A stretch of DNA of 50,766 bases from Polaromonas sp. (GCF_030680935.1 NZ_JAUXUP010000064.1:1-50766); one strand, 5' to 3'. Shown: positions 26,389 through 35,425, numbered from the stretch's first letter. Notes: generated by a model not told the origin, from the letters alone. Numbers and translations: made by a program.

Positions 26389-27084
26389 ATGCTCAAAATA
26401 GAAAACCTCCACGCCTACTACGGTAAAAGCCATGTTTTGCATGGCGTGCAATTTGACGTGCAGCCTGGTGAAATTGTGGCGCTGCTGGGGCGCAATGGCT
26501 CAGGCCGATCGACCACCGCCAAAGCCATCATGGGTCTGGTGGAGTGCCAGGGTGATATTCAGTGGCGGGGCAAGCAGATTGCCGGGCACAAAGCCTATGA
26601 AGTCGCGCACCTGGGCATTGGTTACGTGCCTGAGAACCGGGACATCTTCCCGACGCTGACGGTGCACCAGAATCTGATGCTCGGACAAAAAGGCAAGGGC
26701 AAGGGCAGCCGCTGGTCGTTTGACGACATGTACGGCATGTTCCCGCGTCTGAAGGAGCGCCAACACACAGAGGCAGGGGTGCTGTCCGGTGGCGAACAGC
26801 AGATGCTGACCTTGTGCCGCACCTTGATGGGCGACCCCGACCTGATCATCATTGACGAGCCGACCGAGGGCCTGGCTCCTAAAATTGTCGAGTTGGTGGG
26901 GCAGTACCTGCAGACGCTCAAGGCCAAGGGTATTTCGGTGCTGCTGATTGAGCAAAAACTCACGATTGCCATGGCGATTTCGGACCGGGCACTGGTCATG
27001 GGCCATGGCAGCATCGTGTTTCAGGGGACGCCAGACAGTCTGCGTGCCGATGCCTATATCCGCAAGGAGTGGCTGGAAGTCTGA
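26389..27084 (+). CDS. livF: HAAT-type ABC importer, ATPase LivF with Arg in Walker A
   Basis: A 231-residue ATPase two bases after livG. Blocks: LLGRNGSGRSTTAKAIMG as Walker A, LSGGEQQMLTLCRTLMGDPDLIIIDEPTEGLAP for signature and Walker B, and the switch His position occupied by Gln-Lys in LLIEQKLTIAM, as is usual for LivF. The invariant Walker A lysine (G-x-x-G-x-G-K-S/T) is Arg here (codon CGA at 26507-26509). A Lys occurs four residues later but out of register. It may be a subfamily trait or reduce ATP turnover. Otherwise complete. It ends the ABC cluster. Confidence 0.93.
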   Translation: MLKIENLHAYYGKSHVLHGVQFDVQPGEIVALLGRNGSGRSTTAKAIMGLVECQGDIQWRGKQIAGHKAYEVAHLGIGYVPENRDIFPTLTVHQNLMLGQKGKGKGSRWSFDDMYGMFPRLKERQHTEAGVLSGGEQQMLTLCRTLMGDPDLIIIDEPTEGLAPKIVELVGQYLQTLKAKGISVLLIEQKLTIAMAISDRALVMGHGSIVFQGTPDSLRADAYIRKEWLEV

Positions 27085-27125
27085 GAGACCATGAATCTTT
27101 CTACTGCGCGGCCCGATCTGGCTCC

Positions 27126-27184
27126 TGTGGTGCTCACCGTACTCCTGTACGGCTCCGCTCCTCGAAGTTACCTCGACCCGCTCG
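27126..27184. repeat. Second dispersed repeat family (GTAC hairpin), copy 1
   Basis: GGTGCTC then a perfect CCGTAC-TCCT-GTACGG hairpin, then GCTCCGCTCCTCG and GACCCGCTCGCTACG. The same order of blocks recurs at 35317-35399. It lies in the ~300-base gap between livF and the fadJ-like gene. Confidence 0.65.
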
Positions 27185-27211
27185 CTACGAAATCTTCACA
27201 GCCTCCCTGCG

Positions 27212-27235
27212 GGGGCATAACCCCTGTTTTTGTCG
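27212..27235 (+). terminator. Likely intrinsic terminator of the ABC operon
   Basis: GGGG-CATAA-CCCC followed by TG and TTTTT. The stem is short but GC-only and the U-tract is good. It separates livF from the downstream promoter. Confidence 0.5.
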
Positions 27236-27264
27236 CGGCAGGGACAATGCAGCCAGCCCCAGGG

Positions 27265-27312
27265 TTGCACTGCAACATAAGCTCTCTACAATAAGAAAAG
27301 AACGGTCGTTCT
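27265..27312 (+). promoter_or_regulatory. Sigma-70-type promoter with a palindromic operator before the fadJ-like gene
   Basis: TTGCAC (27265-27270), 16 bases, TACAAT (27287-27292), then AGAACG-GT-CGTTCT (27299-27312), which covers the expected start of transcription. A palindrome there is the classic site for a repressor. Its form is like TetR-family operators; TetR-type regulators control fatty-acid degradation in betaproteobacteria. I could not compare it with a consensus. Confidence 0.7.
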
Positions 27313-27384
27313 ATTTTTGCCAGTCCGACCTTGTCAGGTCTCGCAGCACCCAGCAGCTGGCCACCAAGCAACAAAGGAAAACAC

Positions 27385-29484
27385 ATGACAGCTAAATACG
27401 AAGTCCACGGCAGCGTGGCGGTGATCACCATGAACAACCCACCGGTCAACGGCCTGGGTCATTCCACCCGTGTGGGCATTACCGACGGTTTGCAAAAAGC
27501 CAATGCCGATACTGCCGTCAAATCGATTGTGCTGACCGGTGGCGGAAAAGCCTTCTCGGGCGGTGCCGACATCAAGGAATTTGGCTCGCCCAAAGCGCTG
27601 GCAGAACCCAATTTGCTCAGCGTGATCCTCGCGGTTGAAAATTCCTCCAAGCCCGTGGTGGCTGCGGTTCATTCAGTGTGTATGGGCGGCGGGCTGGAAC
27701 TGGCCCTCGGTTGCCATTACCGCATTGCGGCGCCGGGCTGCAGCGTGGCATTGCCTGAAGTCAAGTTGGGCCTGATCCCGGGCGCCGGCGGTACGCAGCG
27801 CCTGCCCCGCGCACTGGGGGTGGAACCCGCACTCAACATGATTGTCAGTGGCGAGCCGGTCAAGAGCGAACTGCTGGCCCAGATCCCCGGGCAGAAGCTG
27901 TTTGACAAGATGTCGGCATCCGCCGAGTCGCTGGCTGAGGAGGCGCTGGCCTACGCGCAAGCGGTGTCTGACACCCGTCCCTTGCCGCTGGTACGCAATC
28001 TGCCATGCAAACACCCCAACGGTGATGCTTACTTCCAGTTCGCTCGCAACATGGTCAAGGGCATGGCGAAAAACTTCCCGGCACCGGGCAAGTGTGTGGA
28101 CGCAGTGGAATCTGCCACCAAGAAAAAATTCGACGAAGGCATGGCCTTTGAGCGCGAGATTTTTACCGCCCTGATGTTCACGCCCGAGAGCCGCTCCCTG
28201 CGCCACATCTTCATGGCAGAACGCGCCGCTTCCAAAATTCCGGATGTGCCGGAAGACACCCCCAAGCGCGACATCCAGTCCGTCGCCGTCATTGGCGCCG
28301 GCACCATGGGTGGCGGCATTGCCATGAACTTCCTGAACGCCGGAATTCCCGTGAAGATGCTGGAGATGAAGCAGGAGGCACTGGACAAGGGCCTGGGCAT
28401 TATTCGCAAGAACTACGAGGCCCAGGTCAAGAAGGGTAAGCTCAAGCAGGACAAATACGAGCAGCGCATGAGCCTGCTCACCACCACCCTGAGCTATGAC
28501 GACCTGAAAGAGGCCGACATGGTGATTGAGGCCGTGTTCGAGGAAATGGGCGTCAAGGAAAAAGTTTTCAAGGAACTGGACCGCGTGATGAAACCCGGCG
28601 CCATACTGGCTTCCAACACCTCCACGCTGGACGTCAACCAGATTGCCGCCTTCACCAAACGCCCGCAGGACGTGGTGGGCATGCATTTCTTCAGCCCGGC
28701 CAACGTGATGAAGCTGCTTGAAGTCATTCGCGGTGAGAAAACCGCCAAGGACGTACTGGCTACAGTGATGGCCGTCAGCAAGAAGATCAGGAAAACCGCC
28801 GTAGTGTCCGGCGTCTGCGACGGATTTATTGGCAACCGCATGATTGAGCAATACGGACGCCAAAGCGGCTTCCTGCTCGACGAAGGTTGCACGCCGGCCC
28901 AGGTGGACAAGGCGATGGAAAAGTTCGGCATGGCCATGGGCCCGTTCCGCATGGGTGACCTGGCTGGCAACGACATCGGTTGGGCCATCCGCAAGCGCCG
29001 CTACCAGGAAAAGCCGAACATGAAATACAGCAAGACCGCAGACTTGTTGTGCGAGAAGGGCCGTTTTGGCCAGAAAACCGGTGCCGGCTGGTACGACTAT
29101 GTGCCCGGCAAACGCGATGCCATCCCGAACGCCGAAGTGGTCAAAATGATCGAAGACCATCGCGCTGCGCTGGGCATCACGCCGCGCAAGATATCTGATG
29201 ACGAAATCGTCCAGCGCCTGGTCTACGCCCTGGTCAACGAAGCAGCCCACATTCTGGAAGAGGGCATTGCGTCCAAGGCCAGCGACATCGACATGGTGTA
29301 CCTGATGGGTTATGGTTTTCCGATCTACCGTGGCGGCCCCATGAACTACGCCGATCAGGTCGGCCTGTTCAATGTGGTTCAAAGCATGCAGCGATTTGCC
29401 CAGAACCCGCTGGACGACGCGGCATTCTGGCAGCCAGCACCCTTGCTGGCCAAACTTGCAGCCGAAGGCAAGTCTTTCAACTAA
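27385..29484 (+). CDS. fadJ: Fused enoyl-CoA hydratase / 3-hydroxyacyl-CoA dehydrogenase
   Basis: A 699-residue multifunctional beta-oxidation enzyme. Residues 1-190 are the crotonase part ([16 protein letters not shown], oxyanion-hole [15 protein letters not shown], catalytic Glu in [19 protein letters not shown]). Residues ~295-475 are the NAD-binding dehydrogenase ([37 protein letters not shown]), and a C-terminal dehydrogenase domain pair follows ([31 protein letters not shown]). The start is ATG 27385 with AAAGGAAAAC upstream. It is FadJ/FadB-like, of the shorter ~700-residue type common in Burkholderiales; the symbol is by family resemblance. Thiolase follows after 23 bases. Confidence 0.94.
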   Translation: MTAKYEVHGSVAVITMNNPPVNGLGHSTRVGITDGLQKANADTAVKSIVLTGGGKAFSGGADIKEFGSPKALAEPNLLSVILAVENSSKPVVAAVHSVCMGGGLELALGCHYRIAAPGCSVALPEVKLGLIPGAGGTQRLPRALGVEPALNMIVSGEPVKSELLAQIPGQKLFDKMSASAESLAEEALAYAQAVSDTRPLPLVRNLPCKHPNGDAYFQFARNMVKGMAKNFPAPGKCVDAVESATKKKFDEGMAFEREIFTALMFTPESRSLRHIFMAERAASKIPDVPEDTPKRDIQSVAVIGAGTMGGGIAMNFLNAGIPVKMLEMKQEALDKGLGIIRKNYEAQVKKGKLKQDKYEQRMSLLTTTLSYDDLKEADMVIEAVFEEMGVKEKVFKELDRVMKPGAILASNTSTLDVNQIAAFTKRPQDVVGMHFFSPANVMKLLEVIRGEKTAKDVLATVMAVSKKIRKTAVVSGVCDGFIGNRMIEQYGRQSGFLLDEGCTPAQVDKAMEKFGMAMGPFRMGDLAGNDIGWAIRKRRYQEKPNMKYSKTADLLCEKGRFGQKTGAGWYDYVPGKRDAIPNAEVVKMIEDHRAALGITPRKISDDEIVQRLVYALVNEAAHILEEGIASKASDIDMVYLMGYGFPIYRGGPMNYADQVGLFNVVQSMQRFAQNPLDDAAFWQPAPLLAKLAAEGKSFN

Positions 29485-29507
29485 CACCCCATTTTCCGGA
29501 GATTCAC

Positions 29508-30683
29508 ATGACTTCAGCTGTAATCGTTTCCACCGCCCGCACCCCCCTGGCCAAAAGCTGGAAGGGCTCTTTCAACATGACACACGGCGCCACTCTTGGC
29601 GGCCACGCGATTGAACACGCTATCAAACGCGCCGGCATCGACGCCGGTGAGGTCGATGACGTGATCATGGGCTGTGCCAACCCCGAGGGTGCGACGGGTG
29701 CCAACATCGCCCGCCAGGCCGCCTTGCGCGCCGGCTGCCCGATCACCGTCTCGGGTGTCACCGTCAACCGCTTCTGCTCGTCAGGCCTGCAGACCATTGC
29801 CCTGGCCGCGCAGCGTGTGATTGCTGGTGAAGCCGATATTTACGTGGCTGGCGGCGTTGAAAGCATCTCCTGCGTGCAGCAGGAAATGAACACCCACATG
29901 CTGGCCGATTCCTGGCTGGTCAAAAACAAGCCCGAGATCTACTGGAACATGCTGCAGACCGCCGAGCAGGTCGCCAAACGTTACGGCATCTCGCGCGAGC
30001 AGATGGACGAATATGGCGCGGCCAGCCAGCAAAAGGCCACCGCCGCACTGGCGGCCGGCCTTTTTGATGCCGAAATTGCCCCCATCACCGTCACCATGGG
30101 GGTGGCCGACGCCGTCATGGGCCTGACCACCAAACAGGTGACGGTCAGCAAGGACGAAGGCATTCGCGAAGGCACGACCAAGGAAGGCATCAGCGGCATC
30201 AAGCCGGCCATTCCCGGCGGTGTGATTTCTGCCGGCAACGCCAGCCAGTTTTCTGACGGCGGCGGCGCCGTGGTGGTGATGAACGAAACTGTGGCCGAGA
30301 AAAAAGGCCTGAAGCCGCTGGGCCGGTTTCTTGGGTTTGCGGTGGCAGGCTGCGAGCCGGACGAGATGGGCATCGGTCCGGTCTACGCCATCCCCAAGGT
30401 GCTGGCGCGACTCGGCCTGAAGGTCAGTGACATTGACCTGTGGGAGCTCAATGAAGCGTTTGCTGTGCAGGTGATTTATTGCCGCGACAAGCTCGGCATC
30501 CCGATGGACAAGCTCAACGTCAACGGCGGCGCGATTGCCGTCGGTCACCCCTACGGCGTCAGCGGTCAGCGTTTGACGGGCCACGCCCTGATAGAAGGCA
30601 AACGCCGCGGCGCCAAACGTGTTTGCGTGACCATGTGTATTGGTGGCGGCATGGGCGCTGCGGGCATCTTTGAAGTGCTTTGA
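29508..30683 (+). CDS. Acetyl-CoA C-acyltransferase (3-ketoacyl-CoA thiolase)
   Basis: A 391-residue thiolase that cleaves 3-ketoacyl-CoA, the last step of beta-oxidation. The acyl-accepting Cys is in [15 protein letters not shown] (~residue 88); [21 protein letters not shown] (catalytic His) and [18 protein letters not shown] (second Cys) complete the site. GHPYGVSG differs from the common GHPLGASG and suggests a distinct subgroup with its own chain or branching preference. The start ATG is preceded by CGGAG. It is co-transcribed with the fadJ-like gene. Confidence 0.95.
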   Translation: MTSAVIVSTARTPLAKSWKGSFNMTHGATLGGHAIEHAIKRAGIDAGEVDDVIMGCANPEGATGANIARQAALRAGCPITVSGVTVNRFCSSGLQTIALAAQRVIAGEADIYVAGGVESISCVQQEMNTHMLADSWLVKNKPEIYWNMLQTAEQVAKRYGISREQMDEYGAASQQKATAALAAGLFDAEIAPITVTMGVADAVMGLTTKQVTVSKDEGIREGTTKEGISGIKPAIPGGVISAGNASQFSDGGGAVVVMNETVAEKKGLKPLGRFLGFAVAGCEPDEMGIGPVYAIPKVLARLGLKVSDIDLWELNEAFAVQVIYCRDKLGIPMDKLNVNGGAIAVGHPYGVSGQRLTGHALIEGKRRGAKRVCVTMCIGGGMGAAGIFEVL

Positions 30684-30796
30684 GTTTCTTTCGACAAGCA
30701 CACTGATCAGGGGCTGAGCAAGGCGCAACGGATAAACCGGACAGCCTGCTCGGCCCTTATTTTTAATGGCCGTGAGCCAGCTAAAGTGAGAGCACC

Positions 30797-32629
30797 ATGA
30801 GCCTTAGGCCCACCCTGGATTTTCTGCTGTATCAATGGCTGGGCGCCGAGTCGCTGACCCAGCGCGAACGCTTTGTCGACCATTCGCGCGAGACCTTCGA
30901 TGCGGTGTTCGACACCTGCGAACGCATCGCGCGTGAAAAATACGCGCCCTTCAACCGGCTGGTCGATACCCAGGAGCCGCATTTTGACGGCGAAAAGGTC
31001 ATCCTGCCGCAGGCCACACATGAGGCCAATCGTGCCTACGCCGAATCGGGCATGCTCAGCGCCGCGCAAGACTATGACGAAGGTGGCATGCAGTTGCCCT
31101 ACACCATAGAGGCTGCGGCCAACTGCTTTTTCGCCATGGCCTCGGTCAGCATGGGATCCAGTTTGCTGACCAAGGGCAATGCCAACCTGTTGCTGGTGCA
31201 CGGCACCGAAGCGCAAAAAGAGGTGTTTGCGCGCAACGAATTTGCCGGGCGCTTTTCCGGCACCATGTGTCTGTCCGAGCCGGAGGCCGGTTCTTCGCTG
31301 AGCGATATCACCACACGCGCTGTCCCCGACGGCGACGACTTTGAAGCCGAGGCGCTGGGCCCGCGTTACCGCATCAAAGGCAACAAAATGTGGATTTCGG
31401 CCGGAGAGCACGAGCTCACCGAAAACATCATCCATTTGGTCCTGGCCAAGATCCCGGGGCCGGATGGCAAGCTGATTCCCGGCACGCGCGGCATCTCGCT
31501 GTTCATCGTGCCAAAGAAAATGGTTGGCAGCGATGGTCAGCTGACGGGCGTGCGCAACGACGTGGCGCTGGCCGGCCTGAACCACAAGCTCGGCTGGCGT
31601 GGCACCACCAACACGCTGCTGAACTTTGGCGAGGGCAAGTACCCAGTCAATGACAAAGCGGGTGCCGTGGGTTATCTGGTCGGCAAGCCGCATGAGGGCC
31701 TGCGCTGCATGTTCCACATGATGAATGAGGCGCGGATTGGCGTCGGCACGGCGGCGGTCATGCTGGGCATGGCCGGTTATTACGCCAGCCTGGACTATGC
31801 CAAAAACCGGCCTCAGGGCCGGCCCGTGGGTCCGGGAGGAAAAGACGCGGCTCAGCCACAGGTGCGCATCATTGAACATGCGGACGTCAAACGCATGTTG
31901 CTGGCTCAAAAGAGTTATTGCGAGGGCGCGCTGGCGCTGGAGTTGTACTGCGCGCGCCTGGTGGACGAGCAGCACACCGCAGAAGCTGCGACCGCTGACG
32001 AGGCCCGGCTGTTGCTGGAGGTACTCACGCCAATTGCCAAAAGCTGGCCCAGCGAGTGGTGCCTGGAGGCCAATTCGCTGGCCATCCAGATCCACGGTGG
32101 CTACGGTTACACGCGAGACTTCCCGGTCGAGCAGTACTGGCGCGACAACCGCCTCAACATGATCCATGAAGGCACTCACGGCATTCAGGCGACTGATCTG
32201 CTGGGCCGCAAGGTGCTGATGGAAGGCGGCAAAGGCCTGCAACTGCTGGCTGCGCGCATCAACAATACGGTAGAGCGGGCCATCCAGATGCCGGAACTGG
32301 CCGCCTATGCCAACGCGTTGAGCAAGGCCTTGCAGCAGGTCGGCGCAACCACAAAGGCAGCTTGGGCCACTGGCAATCCGCTGGACGCATTGGCCAATGC
32401 CGTGCCCTACATGCAAGGCTTCGGCCATACCGTGCTGGCCTGGATCTGGCTGGACGTGGCGCTCGCAGCCTTGCAGGCTGATGCTACAAACTCGATCGCT
32501 GTGACGGCAGGTAAGCTGGGCGCGGTACGCTACTTTTATCACTATGAACTGCCTAAAATCGACGCATGGCTCAAGGTGGTCGCTTCCCGCGACCTGACTT
32601 GTGCCGAATTGCCGGAGGAGGCTTTTTAA
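30797..32629 (+). CDS. Acyl-CoA dehydrogenase, 610-residue type with C-terminal extension
   Basis: A FAD-dependent dehydrogenase that introduces the 2,3 double bond into acyl-CoA. Blocks: GTMCLSEPEAGSSLSDITT (flavin contact), KMWISAGEHEL, IQIHGGYGYTRDFPVEQYWRDNR and the catalytic-base region NMIHEGTHGIQATDLLGRKV with Glu. It has the extra ~120-residue C-terminal domain of the FadE-like group common in Pseudomonadota (GHTVLAWIWLDVAL ... ELPKIDAWL). The region TNSIAVTAG near the end may contain a decayed dispersed repeat (weak). The next gene begins at the base after the stop. Confidence 0.95.
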   Translation: MSLRPTLDFLLYQWLGAESLTQRERFVDHSRETFDAVFDTCERIAREKYAPFNRLVDTQEPHFDGEKVILPQATHEANRAYAESGMLSAAQDYDEGGMQLPYTIEAAANCFFAMASVSMGSSLLTKGNANLLLVHGTEAQKEVFARNEFAGRFSGTMCLSEPEAGSSLSDITTRAVPDGDDFEAEALGPRYRIKGNKMWISAGEHELTENIIHLVLAKIPGPDGKLIPGTRGISLFIVPKKMVGSDGQLTGVRNDVALAGLNHKLGWRGTTNTLLNFGEGKYPVNDKAGAVGYLVGKPHEGLRCMFHMMNEARIGVGTAAVMLGMAGYYASLDYAKNRPQGRPVGPGGKDAAQPQVRIIEHADVKRMLLAQKSYCEGALALELYCARLVDEQHTAEAATADEARLLLEVLTPIAKSWPSEWCLEANSLAIQIHGGYGYTRDFPVEQYWRDNRLNMIHEGTHGIQATDLLGRKVLMEGGKGLQLLAARINNTVERAIQMPELAAYANALSKALQQVGATTKAAWATGNPLDALANAVPYMQGFGHTVLAWIWLDVALAALQADATNSIAVTAGKLGAVRYFYHYELPKIDAWLKVVASRDLTCAELPEEAF

Positions 32630-32860
32630 ATGGGGTTTTTCAAGGAATCGGGCAGCACCACGTCGAGCAAGTCCATTGCCCGGTTACAGCAGCTGATCTG
32701 GGTCCTGATCTACGGCGGGCTGCTCACGCTGGTGCTGGGGCTGTCGGTGCAGCGCAGCGACGATGCGACCGGCTGGTCCATGGTGGCGGCCGGCGCTATC
32801 GTGGCAGCCATTGGTTTTGGCCTGATATATGTCCGATCACGCTTGAGCGCAGGCGACTGA
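32630..32860 (+). CDS. Small membrane protein of unknown function, 76 residues
   Basis: Its ATG directly follows the TAA of the acyl-CoA dehydrogenase gene, with GGAGGAGG-like sequence in the end of that gene as ribosome site. Two hydrophobic segments (LIWVLIYGGLLTLVLGLSV; MVAAGAIVAAIGFGLIYV) form a helical hairpin with a Ser/Thr-rich N-terminus (FKESGSTTSSKS). The tight coupling suggests a role with beta-oxidation enzymes at the membrane, for example as anchor or electron-transfer partner, but nothing in the sequence proves this. No family recognised. Confidence 0.7.
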   Translation: MGFFKESGSTTSSKSIARLQQLIWVLIYGGLLTLVLGLSVQRSDDATGWSMVAAGAIVAAIGFGLIYVRSRLSAGD

Positions 32861-32941
32861 GACGTCCACCGCGCGACAGCCGCAGAAGCCGCCTTGCGCG
32901 ACACTTCTTGCATATTCCCCCAGACTCAAGGAGCAACAACC

Positions 32942-33733
32942 ATGACACGAACCATCCAGCAACTTTTTGATTTGACCGGCAAAACAGCCCTGGTCACCGG
33001 CGGCTCACGCGGCCTGGGCCTGCAATTGGCGCAGGCGCTGGGCGAAGCGGGTGCAAAAATCATGCTGAGCTCGCGCAAGGCCGAAGACCTCGAAGAGTCG
33101 GCGGCGACGCTCAAGGCCGCCGGCATTGCCGTGGACTGGATTGCCGCCGATTGCTCGAAAGAGGCCGATATTCGCGGCCTGGCTGATGAGACCATCAAGC
33201 GCCTCGGTCATGTTGATATTCTGGTCAACAACGCCGGCGCTGCCTGGGGCGCACCGGCTGAAGACCACCCGGTCGAGGCCTGGGACAAGGTGATGAATCT
33301 CAATATCCGCGGCTACTTCATCCTGAGCCAGCACATTGCCAAACAGAGCATGATTGCGCGCCGCTCCGGCCGCATCATCAACGTGGCATCGATTGCCGGC
33401 CTGGGCGGCAACCCGCCCGAGATGACCACCGTCGCCTACAACACCTCCAAGGGCGCGGTCATCAACTTCACCCGCGCACTCGGCTGTGAATGGGGCAAGT
33501 ACAACATCACGGTCAACGCGATTTGCCCGGGCTTTTTCCCGAGCCGCATGACCGTCGGAACCCTGAAGGCCCTGGGTGAAGAAAAGCTCGCCGCCCACGC
33601 GCCACTGCGCCGCCTCGGTGACGATGAAGACCTCAAAGGCCTGTGTGTGCTCTACGCATCTGACGCCGGCAAACACATCACGGCCCAGTGGATGGCAGTG
33701 GACGGCGGTGTGTCTTCAGTAACAGGTGGCTGA
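32942..33733 (+). CDS. Short-chain dehydrogenase/reductase
   Basis: A 263-residue SDR with all classical features: TGGSRGLG (cofactor loop, residues ~16-23), NNAG, Ser in VASIAG, and YNTSK as the catalytic Tyr/Lys. The Arg after GGSRG and SSRK suggest NADP(H) preference. It has RBS AAGGAG eight bases before ATG 32942. It sits between the acyl-CoA dehydrogenase and a PaaI thioesterase, so a 3-hydroxy- or 3-keto-acyl substrate is likely. Substrate not assignable from sequence alone. Confidence 0.9.
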   Translation: MTRTIQQLFDLTGKTALVTGGSRGLGLQLAQALGEAGAKIMLSSRKAEDLEESAATLKAAGIAVDWIAADCSKEADIRGLADETIKRLGHVDILVNNAGAAWGAPAEDHPVEAWDKVMNLNIRGYFILSQHIAKQSMIARRSGRIINVASIAGLGGNPPEMTTVAYNTSKGAVINFTRALGCEWGKYNITVNAICPGFFPSRMTVGTLKALGEEKLAAHAPLRRLGDDEDLKGLCVLYASDAGKHITAQWMAVDGGVSSVTGG

Positions 33734-33740
33734 TCAAGCC

Positions 33741-34172
33741 ATGAACTTCGGCGTTGAGATTCCTTTTGTTGATCACCTCGGTTTCGAGCTGGTGCTGTTT
33801 GAAGGCGGGCATTCGCAGATTGACTACTTGCCCAAGCCCGAACATCTCAACTCCTTTGCTGTCACGCACGGCGGAGCGCTGATGACCTTGCTGGATGTGG
33901 TCATGGCGACGGCGGCACGCAGCGCACGCCAGGAGATGGGTGTGGTCACCATCGAGATGAAAACCAGCTTCATGCAACCGGCGCGTGGCAAGCTCAGCGG
34001 CAAGGGCCGGCTGATGCACAGCACCGCCACCATGGCGTTTACCGAGGGTACCGCCTATGACGAAGACGGCAAGGCCTGCGCGCACGCCACCGGCACTTTC
34101 AAATACGTCAAACGACTCGCGGTGGGCGCGCGTGAGGTCAACCCGCTTCGTTCAGGCATTTCGACCGATTAA
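33741..34172 (+). CDS. PaaI-type hot-dog thioesterase
   Basis: A 143-residue single hot-dog protein (HGGALMTLLDVVMATAARSA is the central helix with the catalytic Asp; VTIEMKTSFMQPARGKLSGKG is the following strand pair). Such enzymes hydrolyse acyl-CoA and often free CoA from dead-end thioesters. ATG 33741 is preferred (GGTGG upstream); an earlier GTG at 33726 would overlap the SDR gene. It follows the SDR by 7 bases. A dispersed repeat copy lies just after its stop. Confidence 0.87.
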   Translation: MNFGVEIPFVDHLGFELVLFEGGHSQIDYLPKPEHLNSFAVTHGGALMTLLDVVMATAARSARQEMGVVTIEMKTSFMQPARGKLSGKGRLMHSTATMAFTEGTAYDEDGKACAHATGTFKYVKRLAVGAREVNPLRSGISTD

Positions 34173-34197
34173 GACTGCTTTTTCAGTTTTATATAAC

Positions 34198-34256
34198 AAA
34201 ATCAGGCTCTGGCCCTTTACCAACGGGCGCAAGCAGCTATTACATTCATAGCAGAA
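34198..34256 (+). repeat. Dispersed repeat copy 4 (intergenic)
   Basis: AAATCAGGCTCTGGCCC ... GGGCGCAAGCAGCTATTA CATTCATAGCA between the thioesterase and oxidoreductase genes, ending 12 bases before the next start codon. It is the clearest free-standing copy of the family. Confidence 0.88.
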
Positions 34257-34268
34257 CAGGACACCATC

Positions 34269-35285
34269 ATGCCAGTCAATCAGCAAATTCATCTCGACAA
34301 CCGCCCCACCGGCGAAGCTGTCGCCAGCAACTTCAAGCTCGTCAGCAGTGACACGCCGGCGCTGGCGGACGGCCAGGTGCTGGTGCGTCACCATTTCATG
34401 AGCCTGGACCCCTACATGCGCGGCCGCATGAACGACGCCAAGAGTTATGCGGTTCCGCAAGCTTTGGGGCAGGTGATGGGCGGCGGCACGGCAGGCGAGG
34501 TGGTCGAGTCGAAAAATCCGAAGTTCGCCGTTGGTGACAAGGTCGTCGGTATGGGCGGCTGGCAGGAATACAGCGTGGTGGACGCAAACCAGCCCGGCGC
34601 GCTGCGCAAGGTCGACACCACCCATGTGCCGCTCTCGCACTACCTGGGCGCGGTCGGCATGCCCGGCGTGACGGCCTGGTACGGCCTGGTGAAGATCATT
34701 GAACCGAAAGCCGGCCAGACTGTTGTGGTCAGCGCCGCCACCGGCGCCGTGGGCAGTGCCTTCGGCGCCCTGGCCAAGGCACGCGGCTGCCGCGCTGTCG
34801 GCATTGCCGGCGGTCCGGACAAGTGCAAATACGCTGTCGATGAACTTGGCTTCGACGTCTGCATTGATTACAAGCAGCACAAGGATGCTGCGTCGCTGTC
34901 GAAGGCGTTGAAGGAAGCCTGCCCTGACGGTATCGACGGTTATTTTGAAAACGTCGGCGGCATGATTCTCGACGCGGTGCTGAGCCGCATGAACGCGTTT
35001 GGCCGCATCGCGCTTTGCGGCATGATCGCCGGCTACGACGGCCAGCCGCTGCCGATGACGTATCCGCAACTGATCCTGACCAACCGCCTGAAGATCCAGG
35101 GTTTCATCGTCAGCGAACACATGGAAATCTGGCCGGATGCGCTGAAGGAACTTGGCACGCTGGTGGGCACCGGCAAGCTCAAGCCGCGCGAGACGGTGGC
35201 GCAGGGCATCGCCGCCGCGCCTGACGCTTTCCTGGGCCTGCTCAAAGGCAGGAACTTCGGCAAACAGCTTGTGAAGCTCATCTAG
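34269..35285 (+). CDS. NADP-dependent MDR oxidoreductase (CurA/PTGR-like)
   Basis: A 338-residue zinc-free medium-chain reductase of the leukotriene B4 12-hydroxydehydrogenase-like group. FMSLDPYMRGRM near the start, GMPGVTAWYGL, the cofactor loop AATGAVGSAFGALAKARGCR and the C-terminal GRNFGKQLVKL are typical; no structural zinc Cys cluster is seen. Family members reduce alpha,beta-unsaturated ketones or aldehydes. In this cluster it could saturate enoyl intermediates or detoxify reactive aldehydes. The start ATG 34269 lies directly behind the repeat copy, with AACAGGACACC as a weak ribosome site. Confidence 0.9.
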   Translation: MPVNQQIHLDNRPTGEAVASNFKLVSSDTPALADGQVLVRHHFMSLDPYMRGRMNDAKSYAVPQALGQVMGGGTAGEVVESKNPKFAVGDKVVGMGGWQEYSVVDANQPGALRKVDTTHVPLSHYLGAVGMPGVTAWYGLVKIIEPKAGQTVVVSAATGAVGSAFGALAKARGCRAVGIAGGPDKCKYAVDELGFDVCIDYKQHKDAASLSKALKEACPDGIDGYFENVGGMILDAVLSRMNAFGRIALCGMIAGYDGQPLPMTYPQLILTNRLKIQGFIVSEHMEIWPDALKELGTLVGTGKLKPRETVAQGIAAAPDAFLGLLKGRNFGKQLVKLI

Positions 35286-35296
35286 TGCGGCTACTG

Positions 35297-35414
35297 CGCG
35301 GTCACCATGCGTCGTTGGGCGGTGCTCGAAATCCTCACGTACCTGAAGTACGTTCCGGATCCTGCGCTCCGTCCGCCTCGCCTGATGACCGCTCGCTACG
35401 CCGTACCTTCTCCC
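35297..35414. repeat. Second dispersed repeat family (GTAC hairpin), copy 2
   Basis: GGTGCTC, then ACGTAC-CTGAA-GTACGT hairpin, then TTCCG, CCGCCTCG and GACCGCTCGCTACG. It has the same block order as 27126-27184 and fills the 140-base gap before the aidB-like gene. Confidence 0.65.
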
Positions 35415-35425
35415 GCTAAGGCGAC

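Noticed and set aside
27673..29487. Long minus-strand open frame (about 600 codons) opposite the fadJ-like gene
   Set aside because: It is a mirror of a GC-rich coding gene: His/Gln/Val-rich without any domain pattern, and the plus-strand frame has full beta-oxidation motifs.
32470..32512. Possible decayed copy of the dispersed repeat near the end of the acyl-CoA dehydrogenase gene
   Set aside because: Matches only loosely (TGCTACAAACTCGATCGCTG) and lacks the GGCTCTAGCCC block, so it was not counted as a copy.
30707..32542. Long minus-strand frame opposite the acyl-CoA dehydrogenase
   Set aside because: Same shadow effect; no recognisable motif, no ribosome site, and it covers two unrelated plus-strand genes' ends.
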